From positions 1,065,907 through 1,129,906 of the forward strand of contig NW_019091430.1 in NCBI RefSeq assembly GCF_001949145.1: DNA of 64,000 bases, in the 5' to 3' direction. The stretch is from Acanthaster planci. Its lineage: Eukaryota > Echinodermata > Asteroidea > Valvatida > Acanthasteridae. A program made the position numbers and the translations under genes. The notes beneath the pieces were generated by a model. The model ran no database searches and had not been told where the DNA came from. It saw only the letters and a program-made list of their open reading frames with translations. Of this stretch, positions 49,811-63,131 are shown in pieces. How positions within the stretch are numbered: the stretch's first letter is position 1; the number at the start of each line of letters is the position of its first letter.

Positions 49811-50791
49811 TCGTATTCTTGTCTAGACCTTAGCTGTTTTAGCTACAGGTATGGTACAGTACATACATGTATTCCAAAGAAGGAGACATGCCGTTTAGCT
49901 GCAAATTATTGTTGAAAGTTTCCATACAATTTGATTTTTAGTGCAGGTTTCTTGTAAATGTCCCTTTTTGTTCCATTTAGCATTATTTTTCAATGTTGTT
50001 ATGCCCTTTGAAGGACATATTTGGTACCTTTGTATTGTTGTGCATATCCAAACTTTAGTCACAAGTGGAAGTTTGAGACCTCACTGTTGCAGCGTTTCGC
50101 ACCACAGTAGAGAGTAGATCCAGAAGCAAAGTCTTCAAACACTGTTTTTAGGGAGGGAATTTGTGGTGTACATTTTGAACAGAAAACTCTCCAAAATAAA
50201 ATGCAGTTCTCAGAGGAGAAAGGAGATTCCAGATAGCTTTCTTATACGACATGTACATATAGAGGACTAGAAAGTTGAACAAAACATTCCTCCCTTGTAA
50301 AAAGTTCACATCATGGGCCTTTTAATCCAAGTTTCATGAAAATTGTTTGCTTTTCAGACAAACAAGCCAAAAGGACACCAAACCAATGGCAAATATTGCT
50401 CATTTTAGTCAAGCAAGGGTGATGCAGCTGTGTTCTTTATATCACTCCTACCCCCACCCCCATCCATGTGCACCCACTTTGTCATTTTGATTAATGTCTG
50501 CTGTCCAACATGAATTAGCTTATTTGTACACATGTATGTACATATGTTGGGTACATGAACTACCGGTACATTACTTCATGTATGTGTTCACCCACAATAG
50601 ACTGCTTGTCTCTAACCATTCCCAGAGTTGTCTGCAGTCGGCACTTTGTGTTTGATCATGCTGCTGTAGCTTGGTTTTGGTCTTTTGACTTTGTGTAGTG
50701 ATGAACAAAAGTCATCCTCCATGAAAAATGCTGTTTTCTCTGAGCAGACAGAGCCAAAACTGGGTTGAGTGAACAGTTGGAAGAGAATCAT

Positions 50792-52493
50792 ATACATGTA
50801 TGGTGGCCCTGGAGGGACATTGTCGATTGTCAATGTTGATGCCAATATTCACAACCAAATTCACGACTCGCTCTCAGGTTGGGAATATTGCTGTCAATAT
50901 TCAAGACCAAATTCACAACTCGCTCTATGGTCACAAATATTACTGTCAATACTTGTGACTAAAATTCACAACTTACTCTTCAGTCGTGAATATTGCCATC
51001 ATATGTGACCAAATTCACGACTCTTTTATCTCCGGTCGCAAATATTGCTGCAAATTTTTTTTCCCAGCAAGCCAGGTGGAGAGAGATGTTGCTTGGGTAT
51101 AGACACAGCAATTGCTTTTTAACATTGTGCCCCCTGCATTTTGCCAAAACTGCCCAGCAGAATAAAGATTAAGCCGAAAAACGTATATGTAGGTCATTGC
51201 GCGCGCACGTGAACACTTCATTTCTGCCTACTGGTAGCTTGCTGGAAAAAAATTTGTGGCAATATTTGCAACCAGAGATACAAGTTGTTAATTTGATCGT
51301 AAATATTGAAGTCCATATTCGCAACTGAAGAGCGAATCGTGACTTCAAGTTGCAAATATTGGCGTCACATTGCTTAAAGTTAGCAGGCGTAGGGAGCTAA
51401 AAAGGGCATGCTTGTATCATAAATGCCCCCTAAATTATAAAGAAAGGCGCAAGTACTGACGCTCGCTTGTTTCTATTCCTGCCATGAAAAATACCAGAAC
51501 TTTTTAAATTCACATCACAAGGTACATGTACATGTAAGTACAAATTTATTACGATGTTACCGAGCACCAGCACGGCAAGCTCAAACATGTGTGACCAGGA
51601 CCAACAGTACTGGAGCTCCATAATGCACGCGACTGAATTTACTGTACATTTAGATACATGTACATATACTGTATGTGTGTACTGTACAGTGATACGTATC
51701 TGCTGTGTGACCAGCCAGCTTGAAGCACAAGCCTTGTGTATAAGCAGCATCAGGGGACCATCCCGTCAATTGCTGTGATTGGCTGCCAATGAAACATCAA
51801 TATTCATACCGTGTCAGTGGGACTCATTACACTTTACAGCTGTTCCTACCTGAGCGGAAGTAGTGACTAACAATCTCCACTTTAATTCACGGTAGCACAC
51901 ATTTCACTGTGAATTTACGGCTTAAAATTAAGGTTACAACGTTTTTGCTTTCATAGATAGAGGCTTTTGTGACAATTTGCATGGGGCACGCAAAGTTACT
52001 GTGTCATGCATCATCGCGCAGGTTTTAAGTGCTCTGTCTGCATCATTGTATACAAGCTTCAAACAAATTTTGGACATAAACTTATCAAAATGTCAGTGCA
52101 ACACAAATGTATAATTCTCCGAAGAGACTCTGACCTGGGTACAAGCTTTGACGAGACTGATCCTCCAGTTGCGAATTTGTGGAAAAAACAGTGGTTGAAA
52201 TACACTGTAGACCATCAAAATCACTTTCTAATGTAAAAAAAAAAACCAAAAATCCCTACCCTAAAATTGTTGACCCGAAAACTTTACAAGGAAAAAAAAG
52301 ATACTACCTACATGTACATGTACATACCCAACCTATTTTTTTTCAATGTACATGTTATCATGGTAATAGAAATTTTGAGTTGTGAATTTTGGCCGTGAAT
52401 ATTGACGGCAATACTCGCGACCAGAGAGCGAGTTGTAAATTAGTTGCAAATATTGACATCAATTGATTGGTGATGTCCCTCCAGGGCCACTGT
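50792..52493. mobile_element. hAT-like non-autonomous element with subterminal repeats
   Basis: About 1.7 kb. The inner ends GTGGCCCTGGAGGGACAT (50803-50820) and its complement near 52472-52489 are inverted. An identical 8-bp word, AGAATCAT, flanks both sides (50784-50791 and 52494-52501) and fits a hAT-type target duplication. Left and right zones carry tandem and inverted copies of a unit with AATATTG, ACCAAATTCAC and ACTCGCTCT. No transposase domain is seen in the centre. The extreme left end is altered by a TACATGTA word. Confidence 0.72.
50838..51060. repeat. Subterminal tandem repeats of the hAT-like element, left
   Basis: About four units of 50-53 bp with TTCACGACTCGCTCT, then a GTC/AATATTG.TGTCAATA core. 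The inverted counterparts are at 51,250-51,372 and 52,376-52,470. Confidence 0.75.
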
Positions 52494-53078
52494 AGAATCA
52501 TGCACATTTGAGGTGTCATGTTTCTCTGTTAGCCATCTGCCTCTGATTTCAAGTTGTGTTTGAGTTGGTAAGGAAAGTTTACCAAAATGCAAACAGGATC
52601 TTTTTTCATTACTGTACCAAAGCTGCTAAAACATCACTTTCCTGACTAGAAATATGGACAAGACAGTTATAGCTAAGCTCCGGATTCAATTAAAAAGTTG
52701 ACCCTTGAATTGAGAGATTTTGCTCACAATCGTGGTCTGTACTCTTTAGTGGTGTCATACATGTACATGTAGATGGAGTGAAATTCCTTAGTGACGAGAC
52801 CCATAAGAGTATGGGCATTACCCATCCCTACTGTCTCCAGGTATGGCTGTAGCTGCTGCACTGGCTTTCTGAAGTAACATCATGGCTGTGTATTGTTTGC
52901 ATAGTTGATCCACATGCCCTGGAATGTTGAGATCATTGCCAGTTGCAAATATAAGGGCACATGAAGACAACAGACATACTGGTAGTTGTAGCTTTGAAGC
53001 ACATTTTGGACATACATGTAGCCTGGAAATTGACTCGGTACACAGGCACATGTAAGCCCATTTGCTGATTCAGGAACA

Positions 53079-53412
53079 TTAACCCTAACCCTACATAATA
53101 CTACAAATTACTACTTGTAGTAAAATGTAGTAATCATTGCTGCTGCTTGTAAGACATGACCGTATTGTTCTCTGAAGCCATAAAATACAATAGAAAAGAC
53201 AATGTACCATACAGTGCTGTGCCACTATGAATGCATGGCTTTATTGTTCTCTGTAATGAGTAACAATGGAAGTACCCTGGCCAGAAGTAGTAATTTGTAG
53301 CTCTAGGTCCTTCAGGCTTAGGCTATTACTTAGTAGTTACTATTACTTAGTTAATTACTTTTGTAGTACTGTGTAGTGTAAGCCAAACAATATGCTTGGC
53401 GGTTAGGGTTAA
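53079..53412. mobile_element. 334-bp TTAA element with CCCTAACC ends
   Basis: Starts TTAACCCTAACC and ends GGTTAGGGTTAA. Subterminal ACTACAAATTACTACTTGTAG and TAGTAATTTGTAG words recur inside in both orientations. Same terminal motif as 8677 and 34673, but with a longer interior and no coding frame. Confidence 0.7.
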
Positions 53413-54789
53413 ATCCTCATAAGAGTTGATGCATTAGTACCGGTATGTGAGACTAGAGTTGTCATTTTGGTTCTTGATCCATGGGATTAAAATGACTCCT
53501 GAGTTAGAAATGGAGCTGAAGTAGGACGTACATGTACCCCCCTGTAGAGTCGAGGTCGGTTAGCGTCCATCCCCAAATTGTGATTCCCAGGGTTCTCCTC
53601 TAACAAACTAACAAAATGCTGCACGTAATATACATGTAAGAATGGCTGAAATATCAGCAGAAATTCCTTCTGTTGCCTGGGATATGCACACAGCGGGCCC
53701 TTGCCCTTCGCTTCTCATTTACAGCACCAAAGCTGACCCGCCAGCTGCCATATGGGAATCATATTCTCGTTATCCCAGATAAGCAACCTTGGGGCTGATA
53801 AGACAGACTGAGAGTGCAATCATTCCCCCCCCCCCCACAGTGTACATGTATCTTGAGATTTTTTGGGGGTGGAGGGGTTTGGGAGGAACAGTGAGCCTTT
53901 GCTTTTGCTTTGTAATGTGCTTGTGTTTGCAGTTGGGGTTCGCATAGAGTTTAACATGATGTGTGTACAAGTTGGCGAACACAATGGTAGGCTTTGGAGG
54001 TTTGAGTGTTGACAATCGCTTCTCGTCATTGTGCGAATGATTTTCCTGTGAGGGCACCGTTAGCCCCCGTAGTCTTTTGCTCACTGTAGATGTACATGTA
54101 CTTGCACATTGTATACATTATCGGGCCTGCATGTCAAGTATGGCCAAACTATTGTTAGTGGACCAACATACAGTGTAGGCCTACATGTACATGTAGCCAC
54201 AGGTAAAGGTAGCCATAGGTAAAGGTACTTGTAACAATGCAAAGGAATTACCAGTACAGGTACCGTACCAGTATGAATCTTGGCTTGTCGCCTACCGCCC
54301 GAACAGGGCGCTGGGAAGGGCTGATGGCTTTGCTGTGATTGGCTACATTATGAACGACCTGTGACCGCGAGGTTATCACTTCCTGTTAACGAAGCATTAT
54401 TTAAATTTTTTGGTTTGCCAGTGGTAATGCTTTGGACAGGCTAAATGTTAGCTATTGGCCTTGGTACAAATCACAGTGTGGTTATTTATCTCCTTTCTAA
54501 GTATCACTAATGGTTTGGTGATATATTTCAAATCATTGATTATCTTGATCAATTTTGGATGAACGAAAAAGTGTAGTGAGAATTCATTTTTTCAGCAATG
54601 GGGAAGAAAAAAAATGTTGCTTTGATAACTATCGCTTGTGTAACGTGCTGAACGAGCTCGCATGCCTGACAGAAATTTACTGGTACCTACAGTACAATGC
54701 TCTGCGCATCATTAGCTGTGACCCTGTGTGACGTATTTCCTTCACTAAAATCTGTGCAAGGCCATCAGCCTTTCCTAGTGCCTTGTTTG

Positions 54790-54995
54790 GGCGCTGGGCA
54801 GTGAGCAAAGTATGAACCTCGTGCTGGAACAAGAGAGGGCGCAATTTTTTTTATCAACAAAGGCTTTTTTGGTCGGAACTGCACTTTGCAGGTCCACAAG
54901 CATTATGGTCGCATCGCTACCAACAATTTGAACGCTCCCTACCAATATGGCTCTTTACAGTTGATGAGGAGTGCTTCTGCTTGAGGTGGATGAAG
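54790..54995 (+). repeat. Dispersed repeat family G, copy 3
   Basis: AACAAGAGAGGGCGCAATT, GGCTTTTTTGGTCGGAACTGC, ACTTTGCAGGT, ATCGCTACCAAC and GAGTGCTTCTGCTTGAGG follow the order of copies 1 and 2. A shorter AAAAGAGGGCGC match lies at about 46,121. Confidence 0.6.
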
Positions 54996-54999
54996 TACA

Positions 55000-57900
55000 T
55001 TTGTGCATGTACATCAGTCCAAGCACTTCATTAAAGCATCAAGACTAACTGTACACTGTGTGTTCACCCATATAAACATGTTTTTTGGGCAATCGTGGAT
55101 GTTCCTATTGTCCTCTTTTGTTCATACTTTAACTTTTTTGGAAGGCCTCTAATATGTTTTGTACATGTTTGGCAATCGTGGACATATCGGGAATCGTGGA
55201 CGGTCATTAATTCTGTTGTTTAACGTCCATGATTATTTTGGAACATCAGTATAGAGTATACATGTATACATCAGTATACATGTACATGAACAGTGTGTGA
55301 ACATGAAACAGTGTGTCCCAACCCAGCTCATCTCCATACAACTTAACCATGTACCTGTAATCGCCCGTTTGGCAACATTATTCTTTGCATCCATCCTACC
55401 GGGGGTTACAGCTACATGTACATGTATACATTCAATCACAGAATTGCACGTTCAAACAGCAAGGAATTACATGTACCTGTACTGTACATTTGAATAGCAC
55501 CGAATTACATTGCACTGTGTCTGAACCAAATCCTTCACAGTGCAGTGGTAGTATTGCAGTGGCAGCATGTACATGTAGGCATTCCTAATCAAAAACCCAA
55601 TGAATTATTTAAAACATTTTAAAGATAAAGTCACACGTCTTTTTTAAAATTTCACTCTCAGTATTGAATCAGTTTATCTTGAAACCCTACAAATGCCCTA
55701 CGGGTTGTTCTCTGAAGTAAAGAGGTTGTTTTCTGAAGTCAAGATCACCACTTTTGTACAGTATGTGAGTTGTTTAATGAAAAGTCCTTTCACGTGAGCG
55801 TTGAAAACAGGGGTCCCTTGCAATAAAATCAGATCAACGTCATGATCGTAGAAGTAAAGTGTTGTGTGAAAGTGTACATGGTGTATATCACCAAATCGCA
55901 AGGGTTCCCGTGTGATCGTCGCACGGATCCAGACCTTCTCCAAAATTGTGCATGTGATTATCATCAGGATCGGTTTTATGAATGTAAAGTATGCGATTTT
56001 CACAAGGGTAGTGTGCGTTGAAGTCCATTACGCATGCACACGGCTGCATTCAAAATGGTAATTCACAAATACATTGCCTATTAATAATAGTCTTGCTGCC
56101 ATCTGGTTCAGCACACGCATTAGTATGATGTTTTTATAGTCGAGGGGCATGAAACCAGATATCTGAAGTTTGGGCCTTCTCCGAAGAAGCCATAAATGCC
56201 CCCCCCCAAAAAAAAACCAATTGAACCTTGCATCCTCTTTCAAAAGATTTTTATTAGAGCCAAGATTAAGAAAAAAAGAGAGGAAAAAACAGTTTCTTTG
56301 GCTGGAAAATCTTCCAGTACTCGTAATTTTTCCATTAAAAGAATACTGCAGCCCCAGCGAGTAAATGCTGCAAACCACGGAACGTTCGCTGACGTGCCAT
56401 GCCGTACTGTGTGAAAGCTTGCGATGAAACTGCAGACCACTGTTGCGACAGACTCTCAGTGTCAAACAGCACAGATGAGTACTTCCACCATCCTCGTGAA
56501 ATGGCCCTTACCCCTCGTTTTGCATGCACTCAAACCCTTACAAGTCAAGAACGACTATAAGTGGTTTTTAAACATTACAACCACACTCATCATAAAAAAA
56601 TCTTCAGATCCCTTCTGAAGATTAAGGAAAAGGGAGAGAGACCTAAAACTAACAGTGTTTGAGTTCCAAAGCCCTAATTGTTGAGAGGTAGCCGCAGTCT
56701 TTTCTTTGTCAGCATTGCCTGCTTGTCTAACAAGCAGATAGTAGCGGTTCTGCTCTGTTCATTAATTTCCCCTTATAATGGTCTATCAGCTGCAGTCCTT
56801 TGTGGGCCCAGAGATTACCAATACCAGCAATCAGCTGATACTTTGTCCCACTGTTTTGTGGGAGTAAAGAGTCCCGATTATCCACCTAGCCAGACGACGT
56901 TGTGTTGACCCATATTGTCTGCTGTTCCTAGACACTTGCATATTGAGGAAGATAAAGCACACAAAGTGACTGTGCCTTATCCTTTGTTTCTGTGGTGAAT
57001 TTCTTGATAAATTGGTGATTAAATGTTTAAGAATTAACCTGTTTCACCGATCGGTTGATAATGCTGGACAGGTGCATAATTAGACAAACTTTACATTTAA
57101 CAAGTAAGATTTACAAAATGATGTGGCACCATTAAGATGTATCCTGCAAGTTTTATTGCACGCAGCGTGTATTGCACATGCAACATCAATGCTGATTTTA
57201 AAATCCCACTGCCAGTGTACTTTTGCTCCTTCTCAACTTTGTTGCACCTGCCTATTAAAAATTATTTAGGATGGCACTGAGGCTCCTCAAGTTTTAAGGG
57301 CTGGGCACCATTACTGGAATTGCATGGATCATGAATGAATTAGATAGAAAAGAAAAATGGAAAACCTAGAAATAAAACAAATAAAAGAAACAAAAATGAA
57401 CACGTAAAGAAAGTTTTTTAAAAATGCAAAATGTTGTACCATTCTTGAGTACTTGTCTGCATTCAGTTATGACCAGCATTTCAGACATGGAGGCAAGTAG
57501 GGCATAGTTTTAATCTGGGTGAAAATTTTTCTCCTTAAAAAGAAGCAGGGAAAAAGAAGAGAGAAAAAAACAAGAGTGAATGGGGCAGTGACAAGCCCCT
57601 TGTATCTGCCCTGTGACAGACTACAGGCTTAGCTCTGGTACAACTACTTGCTCCGTGGTACAACCATGGAGATGTGGAAGGGGAAACACTGCTTCAACTT
57701 CTGAACGATAACCAGAACATGCCTAATCACAAGACTGTCCTCAATATAAGGTGGTCAACTTTCTGTTCCATATTATTCCAGTGCATGCCCATGTTCATGT
57801 ATTGTGTGTGATTCCCAGGGATTACATGTAAGTGGTGACCACAAAAATGAAGCCTTACAACAGTGACAAAGCCTGCTTTGTAATGGTGTTGCTTTGTTCC

Positions 57901-58810
57901 ATCATTACATTTTCTCTTAGCAGTTAACAGCCCCCTTCCACCAGGTTTGGAAAGAGACGTGCATCTTAACTATTGTTGGCAGACTTGGCACTCCAGCTTA
58001 ACAGCTTCCAGCTTACAGTTAACAGTTATTCAATACAAAAGCCACAATGTGTTCATGGCTTGGATTAAGACCTAGGTTTAGTGGTCTTCCTTATCCTGTT
58101 AATCTTTAAGCCACTTAAGATAATGGGATAAAAGGAGGATGTGCCATCATTGAGCTGAAATTAATTGCTTAGCAAATTCTCTGCACAGTAACCATCCTGG
58201 AAACCTAACAATAAATCTGACAAGAAACGATACCCATAGCATGGAAACTGTATCTGGGTAAGCACATTTCTTTGTGCTTAGAAAATTGTGTTTGGCTGTG
58301 CATGGGCCTCTTGTAATTGTATATGTTCAATTTGCACCAGTACACACACTGTATATTTCAAATTGTGGGTTCTGTCTGACAGCGGCATGAACTTAAAATG
58401 TTCCAATTCCAAAGCAGTATCATCCTCAATCTTTTTTTCCTTACCAGGGGATGAGATATCAGGATAAGCTATGGATCAGATCGCGATGTACATGTATACT
58501 CTTGCTTGCAGTTATTGATTGTTACCATAGCTTGCTATCTTGCTTTTTCTATTGTGTAAAATGCAGATTCAATCCATCCCTGGGAACTTCCACAACCTTA
58601 GGGTAGTTTGGGGGGCAGTGGTGGTACAGATAAGAGGGTTGGTTGTTGGAATGCCTACATCTTCTGTGGTAGCTCCTCTCTGTGGTAGTCTTGGTCTCAT
58701 GAAATATTTCAACAGGTTTGTTGTCATGTCACTCTGCAGCCCAGACTGTGGCATTTCGGGGGGGGGGTTGTTTTGCCTGAAAAAGTTGCTGATAATCACT
58801 AACTGTGGAC
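55000..58810. other. No gene seen
   Basis: The longest minus frame (56028-56465) lacks a domain. A Cys-rich 53-codon plus frame starts ATG 56398 (MPYCVKACDETADHCCDRLS) but has no supporting context. Confidence 0.35.
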
Positions 58811-59218
58811 AATAAGCCTTTTGCGGATATGAATAAAATCTATCTGGTACACTGGGTTATCTGATTGCACATAAACATAACAATTTGAATTCCTTAGACT
58901 AAAGACACTGTTGCTATACCTCATGATTTGGGGCAAGCTTTTGCATAGCGGCCACCATCTCTGGAGTGGACTGGTTCCTTTGTACCATCTTACCACTGAA
59001 AGCAGTGTACCTGTACTAATGCAAGGCATCTGTTGTGTAAACTAAGCAAAAGCTTGCCCGGAATCACAAGGTACATGTACATGTACAGGCAGACAGGTAT
59101 AGCAACAGTGTTGTTAGTATGGCAAACTCAAATCGTTAGGTTCATGTGAATTTAAAGAAGTCAGTGTACCAGATTTTATTCTAACTTAACTCACCAAAAA
59201 GGTTTATTGAAACGGGGG
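58811..59218. mobile_element. Long-inverted-repeat MITE, family L, copy 3
   Basis: 408 bp from AATAAGCC to a decayed GGTTTATT. Shares ACACTGTTGCTATACCTCAT, GGGGCAAGCTTTTGCATAG and the mirrored AAAAGCTTGCCC. It has gained a TACATG run and extra loop sequence relative to copies 1 and 2. Confidence 0.72.
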
Positions 59219-60510
59219 TCCTTTTTGACACTGGAAGCTGTTCTTTATTCATCATACCTACATGTACAGTACCATACAGGCACACTGCTTGCTCCATGTT
59301 TATCCGCATTTCCAACTTTTCTTCTCTCAATTTTACACCAACTTCACATCTGTGTATAGGTTACAACACAAGCCTTTTCTTTCTGATCTTTGTCCTTCTT
59401 TCTTCCTACGAGGCTGGGAGTACATGTAGGTTTACATGTAGTGTAAACCGCCCTCTGGACTGCCTCTATGCCACACTTTCTACGCATCAAAATAGAATGT
59501 TTACACACATTTTTTTTAACAGGAAACAACGTATATTTGGTGTACAATATGTACCAGGTACCACTGTGTTCCAAATGTTCTGCAGATGTTTTTTTGATTT
59601 CTGTGTGTCTCTTTTTTTAACAGATCGTAACATGCTGGTGTCATCGGAGTTCCAAAGGTTTTGACACTTTTGGCCAACTGGATCAGAGAAGGTCATTCAG
59701 TGAAAACTTTGCAAAGGTGGCAGGGTTGGAGAGACAACGTTCACAGGAGTAGACCATATGTGTTGGAAACACCTAATCATCTTGGGATTTATGGAGAGTT
59801 CTTTGGATTGAAATCAGTCAGGATCTGGCTGTCTTGGAAATAGCGGAACAGAAAACAGGTGTCTGTCAGTGGAGCTGTTGGAGTCTGCTTCATTTTTTAA
59901 ACTGCCTTCCAGGAGGATGTCCAAATGTCTGACAACGGAGAATCTGAAATGTGCTGTTGTGAGCTGAAAGGGTTTTCTGTGTATAGCTATCCAAACTACA
60001 TAGTTTCTGTGTTCTAAGAAGTCTTAAATTAAGTTTTCTGGAATCGAGAAGGCAGCACTGGTTCCTTTGAAATGCAGTCAACAAGTTGAATTTATTCTAG
60101 GATGGAAAAAAGTTAGTCAGATGTTGGGGGCTAAGACACAGAAAACCAACTGGTTAATGGTGATGGTTGTACCATGTGTAGATTTGGTCAACAAAGATCT
60201 GTGTTGTCATTGAAAAGAAAAACGTTATTTGAAAAAAAAAACCGGCAGATAGAGAGAAACAAGAGTTTGAAACTTTAAAGGTGTGTTGATGCTGTGGGCC
60301 ATATTGCTTCCAAGGCTTCATTTTTGCTTCAGACTCATCTAGCTACATGTACCAGACTTCTGATAATCTTGGACTGGCGTAGCTCCTTTGACTTCTGGAA
60401 ATATTGAATTAGTCCAGTTGTGAAAACTCTTGGATCAATCTAGTTCCAAGACTTCTGTATATGTTGGACTGATCTTGTCCCTTGACTCATCCCAGGGATT
60501 AACTGTGCAC

Positions 60511-60531
60511 ATGATTATGCCGCTACTGTGA
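60511..60531 (+). other. Short upstream ORF
   Basis: ATG ATT ATG CCG CTA CTG TGA ends 13 nt before the main start at 60545. If transcribed in this exon it could reduce main-frame initiation. A good splice acceptor (CCCTTGACTCATCCCAG, ending 60495) suggests the exon may begin at 60496, which keeps the uORF in the leader. Confidence 0.4.
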
Positions 60532-60544
60532 TTAGTTGGTTGTA

Positions 60545-60923
60545 ATGACCCAGTACATGCTGCAGCGCTTCCTGGCCCAGGAGACGGAAGCCATCCACAG
60601 CGCCTACGACGCGGCACTCTCCCTCTCCCAGGCCACCGATTTGCAGATAACCAATGGCGAACTGGCTCCGCCTCTCCAGGGCCAGGCGAACAATGATAGT
60701 AGTAGCGGAGGAGGCAGTGCCCCGCCCACCCTCAATGGCCACGACCATCACAGGATGTCGGCCTCACTCAAGAGATCACATGACCTGATGGCTGCTGGCG
60801 GAGGGAATGCAGGAGGCATATCAGCCCTCAAAGGTTCAGGTGTGGCACCCGCGTTGGGATATTCTACAACAGTGTTATTGTCAGAGGAGACAAGAGAACC
60901 AAAAGTCAAAACTCAAAACACAA
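60545..60923 (+). CDS. First coding exon of an unrecognised gene (form A)
   Basis: Starts at ATG 60545 (G at -3) with a stop codon close upstream in frame at 60533, and ends at donor ACAA|GTAAGT. It encodes 126 residues plus one base (phase 1). The N-terminus, MTQYMLQRFLAQETEAIHSA, is probably helical. A low-complexity Ser/Gly/Asn/His stretch and a basic patch (SASLKRSHD) follow. GC content and codon choice rise sharply against the flanks, as in real coding sequence. This is typical of the disordered N-terminus of a regulatory or nuclear protein, but I do not recognise the family. Downstream exons lie beyond the right edge. An antisense frame on the same stretch is a shadow. Confidence 0.7.
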
Positions 60924-63131
60924 GTAAGTTTCTGTGAAATTTCTTTCATTTTTCGATTAAATTTTTTAGGGTAAAAGGGGGAGTACTCATATTTGACCAG
61001 ATAAGGAAAGCTGACACCGCCTACTGTAGGGTGCATGTAAATGAGAGAGTGAGATTGTAACTGCAATCATTGGTGACATGGTGAGGTACCAGTTAAGTTT
61101 GCTGTGTAGTAGCCTCAACCCAAGTCAGATGCAAGGTTTCAGTATTTTGCCTGTGGTTGAACACACCCACATGTACACCGGTACAGGTAAAAAAAATAGT
61201 AAGTGCAAGTAGTCAATCAGAATAAGGAAAACCAGCACTGCCTAGGCTAGTTGTGAGATTTTAACTGTAAGTACATGTACATGTATGTGGAGCATGACCA
61301 TGGTATTAATTTGGTCTAATTATATGGATCACTTCAGGTCGAGTACCATGAACATGTACATGTACAATGTACATTTCAGTGATATAAGGGCCGTATTCAT
61401 GCCTTGGGTGTATCTTTTTCGCTGACGTTCATGTACACAATAATGTTAGAAAATAAACTGCCAAGAGCAAAAGCTTATTACTTGCATTTACATCCATACT
61501 GGTGAATGATTGCAATGGATGAATGTAAATTTACTGTTACCAGTGTGTAGTGTGCAGAGACCAAGTACCGGTTCACTGTACCTTATTTGCTGGTACATGT
61601 ACATGTATGTAGCATGTTACAATAAGAAAAGATTTTGCCCAGAGTTACTGGTAAGTCCACAGAAAGAACTGATACTGTTGGATAAAAGGTCAGAAAATAA
61701 TATTACTTATTAGTGCATACATGTACATGTACAATTGTACCATTCATAAATGTGTGGGCAAACACGGCGTAATTTGGACAGGTTACAAAAGAGGTTTCTT
61801 GAAATGGACTTTTCCAGACATTCAGTGCCTTGTCACATAAGAATTTAGAAAATACACACTACCGAGACATTCAGTAGTATTCACATGTACATGTACTTGT
61901 GCACATGTACATGTACATGTATGGTATCATACATGTATATGTACTTTTACTCTACGGTACATTTACAGTACTGTATTTGGCACTTACAATGTACAGTACA
62001 TACCCATGTACATGGACAAGTAACATGCATTACCTCCATGCATACATACAGTCTGTGGCAACTGGAGGAAGTACTGGTATTTCATTCATAAAGCCCACTT
62101 TCTGAATCTCAATAAAATGGACAGACTTGTGCAAGTTTAACCTGTTCCTTTGTAGTATGAAAAGGCAAAATCTAAAAACTTAACAGCAATAATCCAGTAA
62201 TAAGACCCTCCTCTTTTTGTTCTCCATTGTCCAATCACCAAGCTTAGTCAGGCACATGTTTGATATATTCATGGTGCAGGGCCTCCCCATCAGGATGCCA
62301 TTCACTGTATGTAGTAAAAGCAGGAGTCAGTGGCCCTTGAACAGGCATGGAGAAGCCACTTACTCCTAGAGCGTGGGAGAATTTTTGCTTCAGCCAGCTG
62401 TGGGTATTTGTCCCCTCCCTGAACTAATGAATAAACAATATATACATGCACATGTACATGGGGAGATAGTAGGCTGTATGGTTCCCGGGCATGGACTGGT
62501 ATTAAAAAGAGGAAAGCCTCTTTGTGTCAATTTGAGTGTTTCCCTGTGTAGTCTGACTGTACGTACAGCCCCCCTTTTTTTTTTACCATTTTGATATTGG
62601 AGGGACTGTGTATGTACATCTTCCATTGACTGCAGTTGGGTTGCTTGTTGTATTAGAACATGTAGTCATTGTGTTGTTGAGGGTATTGTGAGGGGCTTGT
62701 ATAACACAATCATCTGCCTGTGATAGTGGGGCTAGTTTATTGGTCCCCTGCATAAAGGCGATCAAAGGAAGAGCCTATAGTGTTGCCAGCTACATGTTTG
62801 GTACATGTGTGGTCAGTGGAGTACAGATACACAGTGGAGTGAAATAAATGAAATGGACGCGTAGTGTAACCAGCCAAATTGATGTACATGTGTACATGTA
62901 GGCATGGGGGTGAGCTTGTGTCTCAGCTAGTAACCGAGTGAGACATCAGGAATCCAGTATTGCTACACCTACATGTAGTGTACAACTCTCCTGGATTTGT
63001 CAAGTCTGCCCACTGTCACCACGAGGTACTAGTTAGCGTTGTGTCAGACCACACTGGCTGCTGGGATGTTTTCATCTTCAGACTGGTTGTTGAGCCAATG
63101 ATTACATGTGTGGATGCATAAGTCTGGTGCC
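60924..63131 (+). other. Intron-like gap between the two candidate first exons
   Basis: AT-rich with TACATG runs at 61,883-61,940 and scattered TACCGGT. No further exon is convincing. It may hold the promoter for form B. Confidence 0.4.

Noticed and set aside
56028-56465. 145-codon minus frame
   Set aside because: Low-complexity Phe/Gly and poly-Lys antisense stretches, no recognised domain.
60515-60751. Antisense frame over the form A exon
   Set aside because: Shadow of the plus-strand coding exon, which has the start, donor and composition of a real exon.
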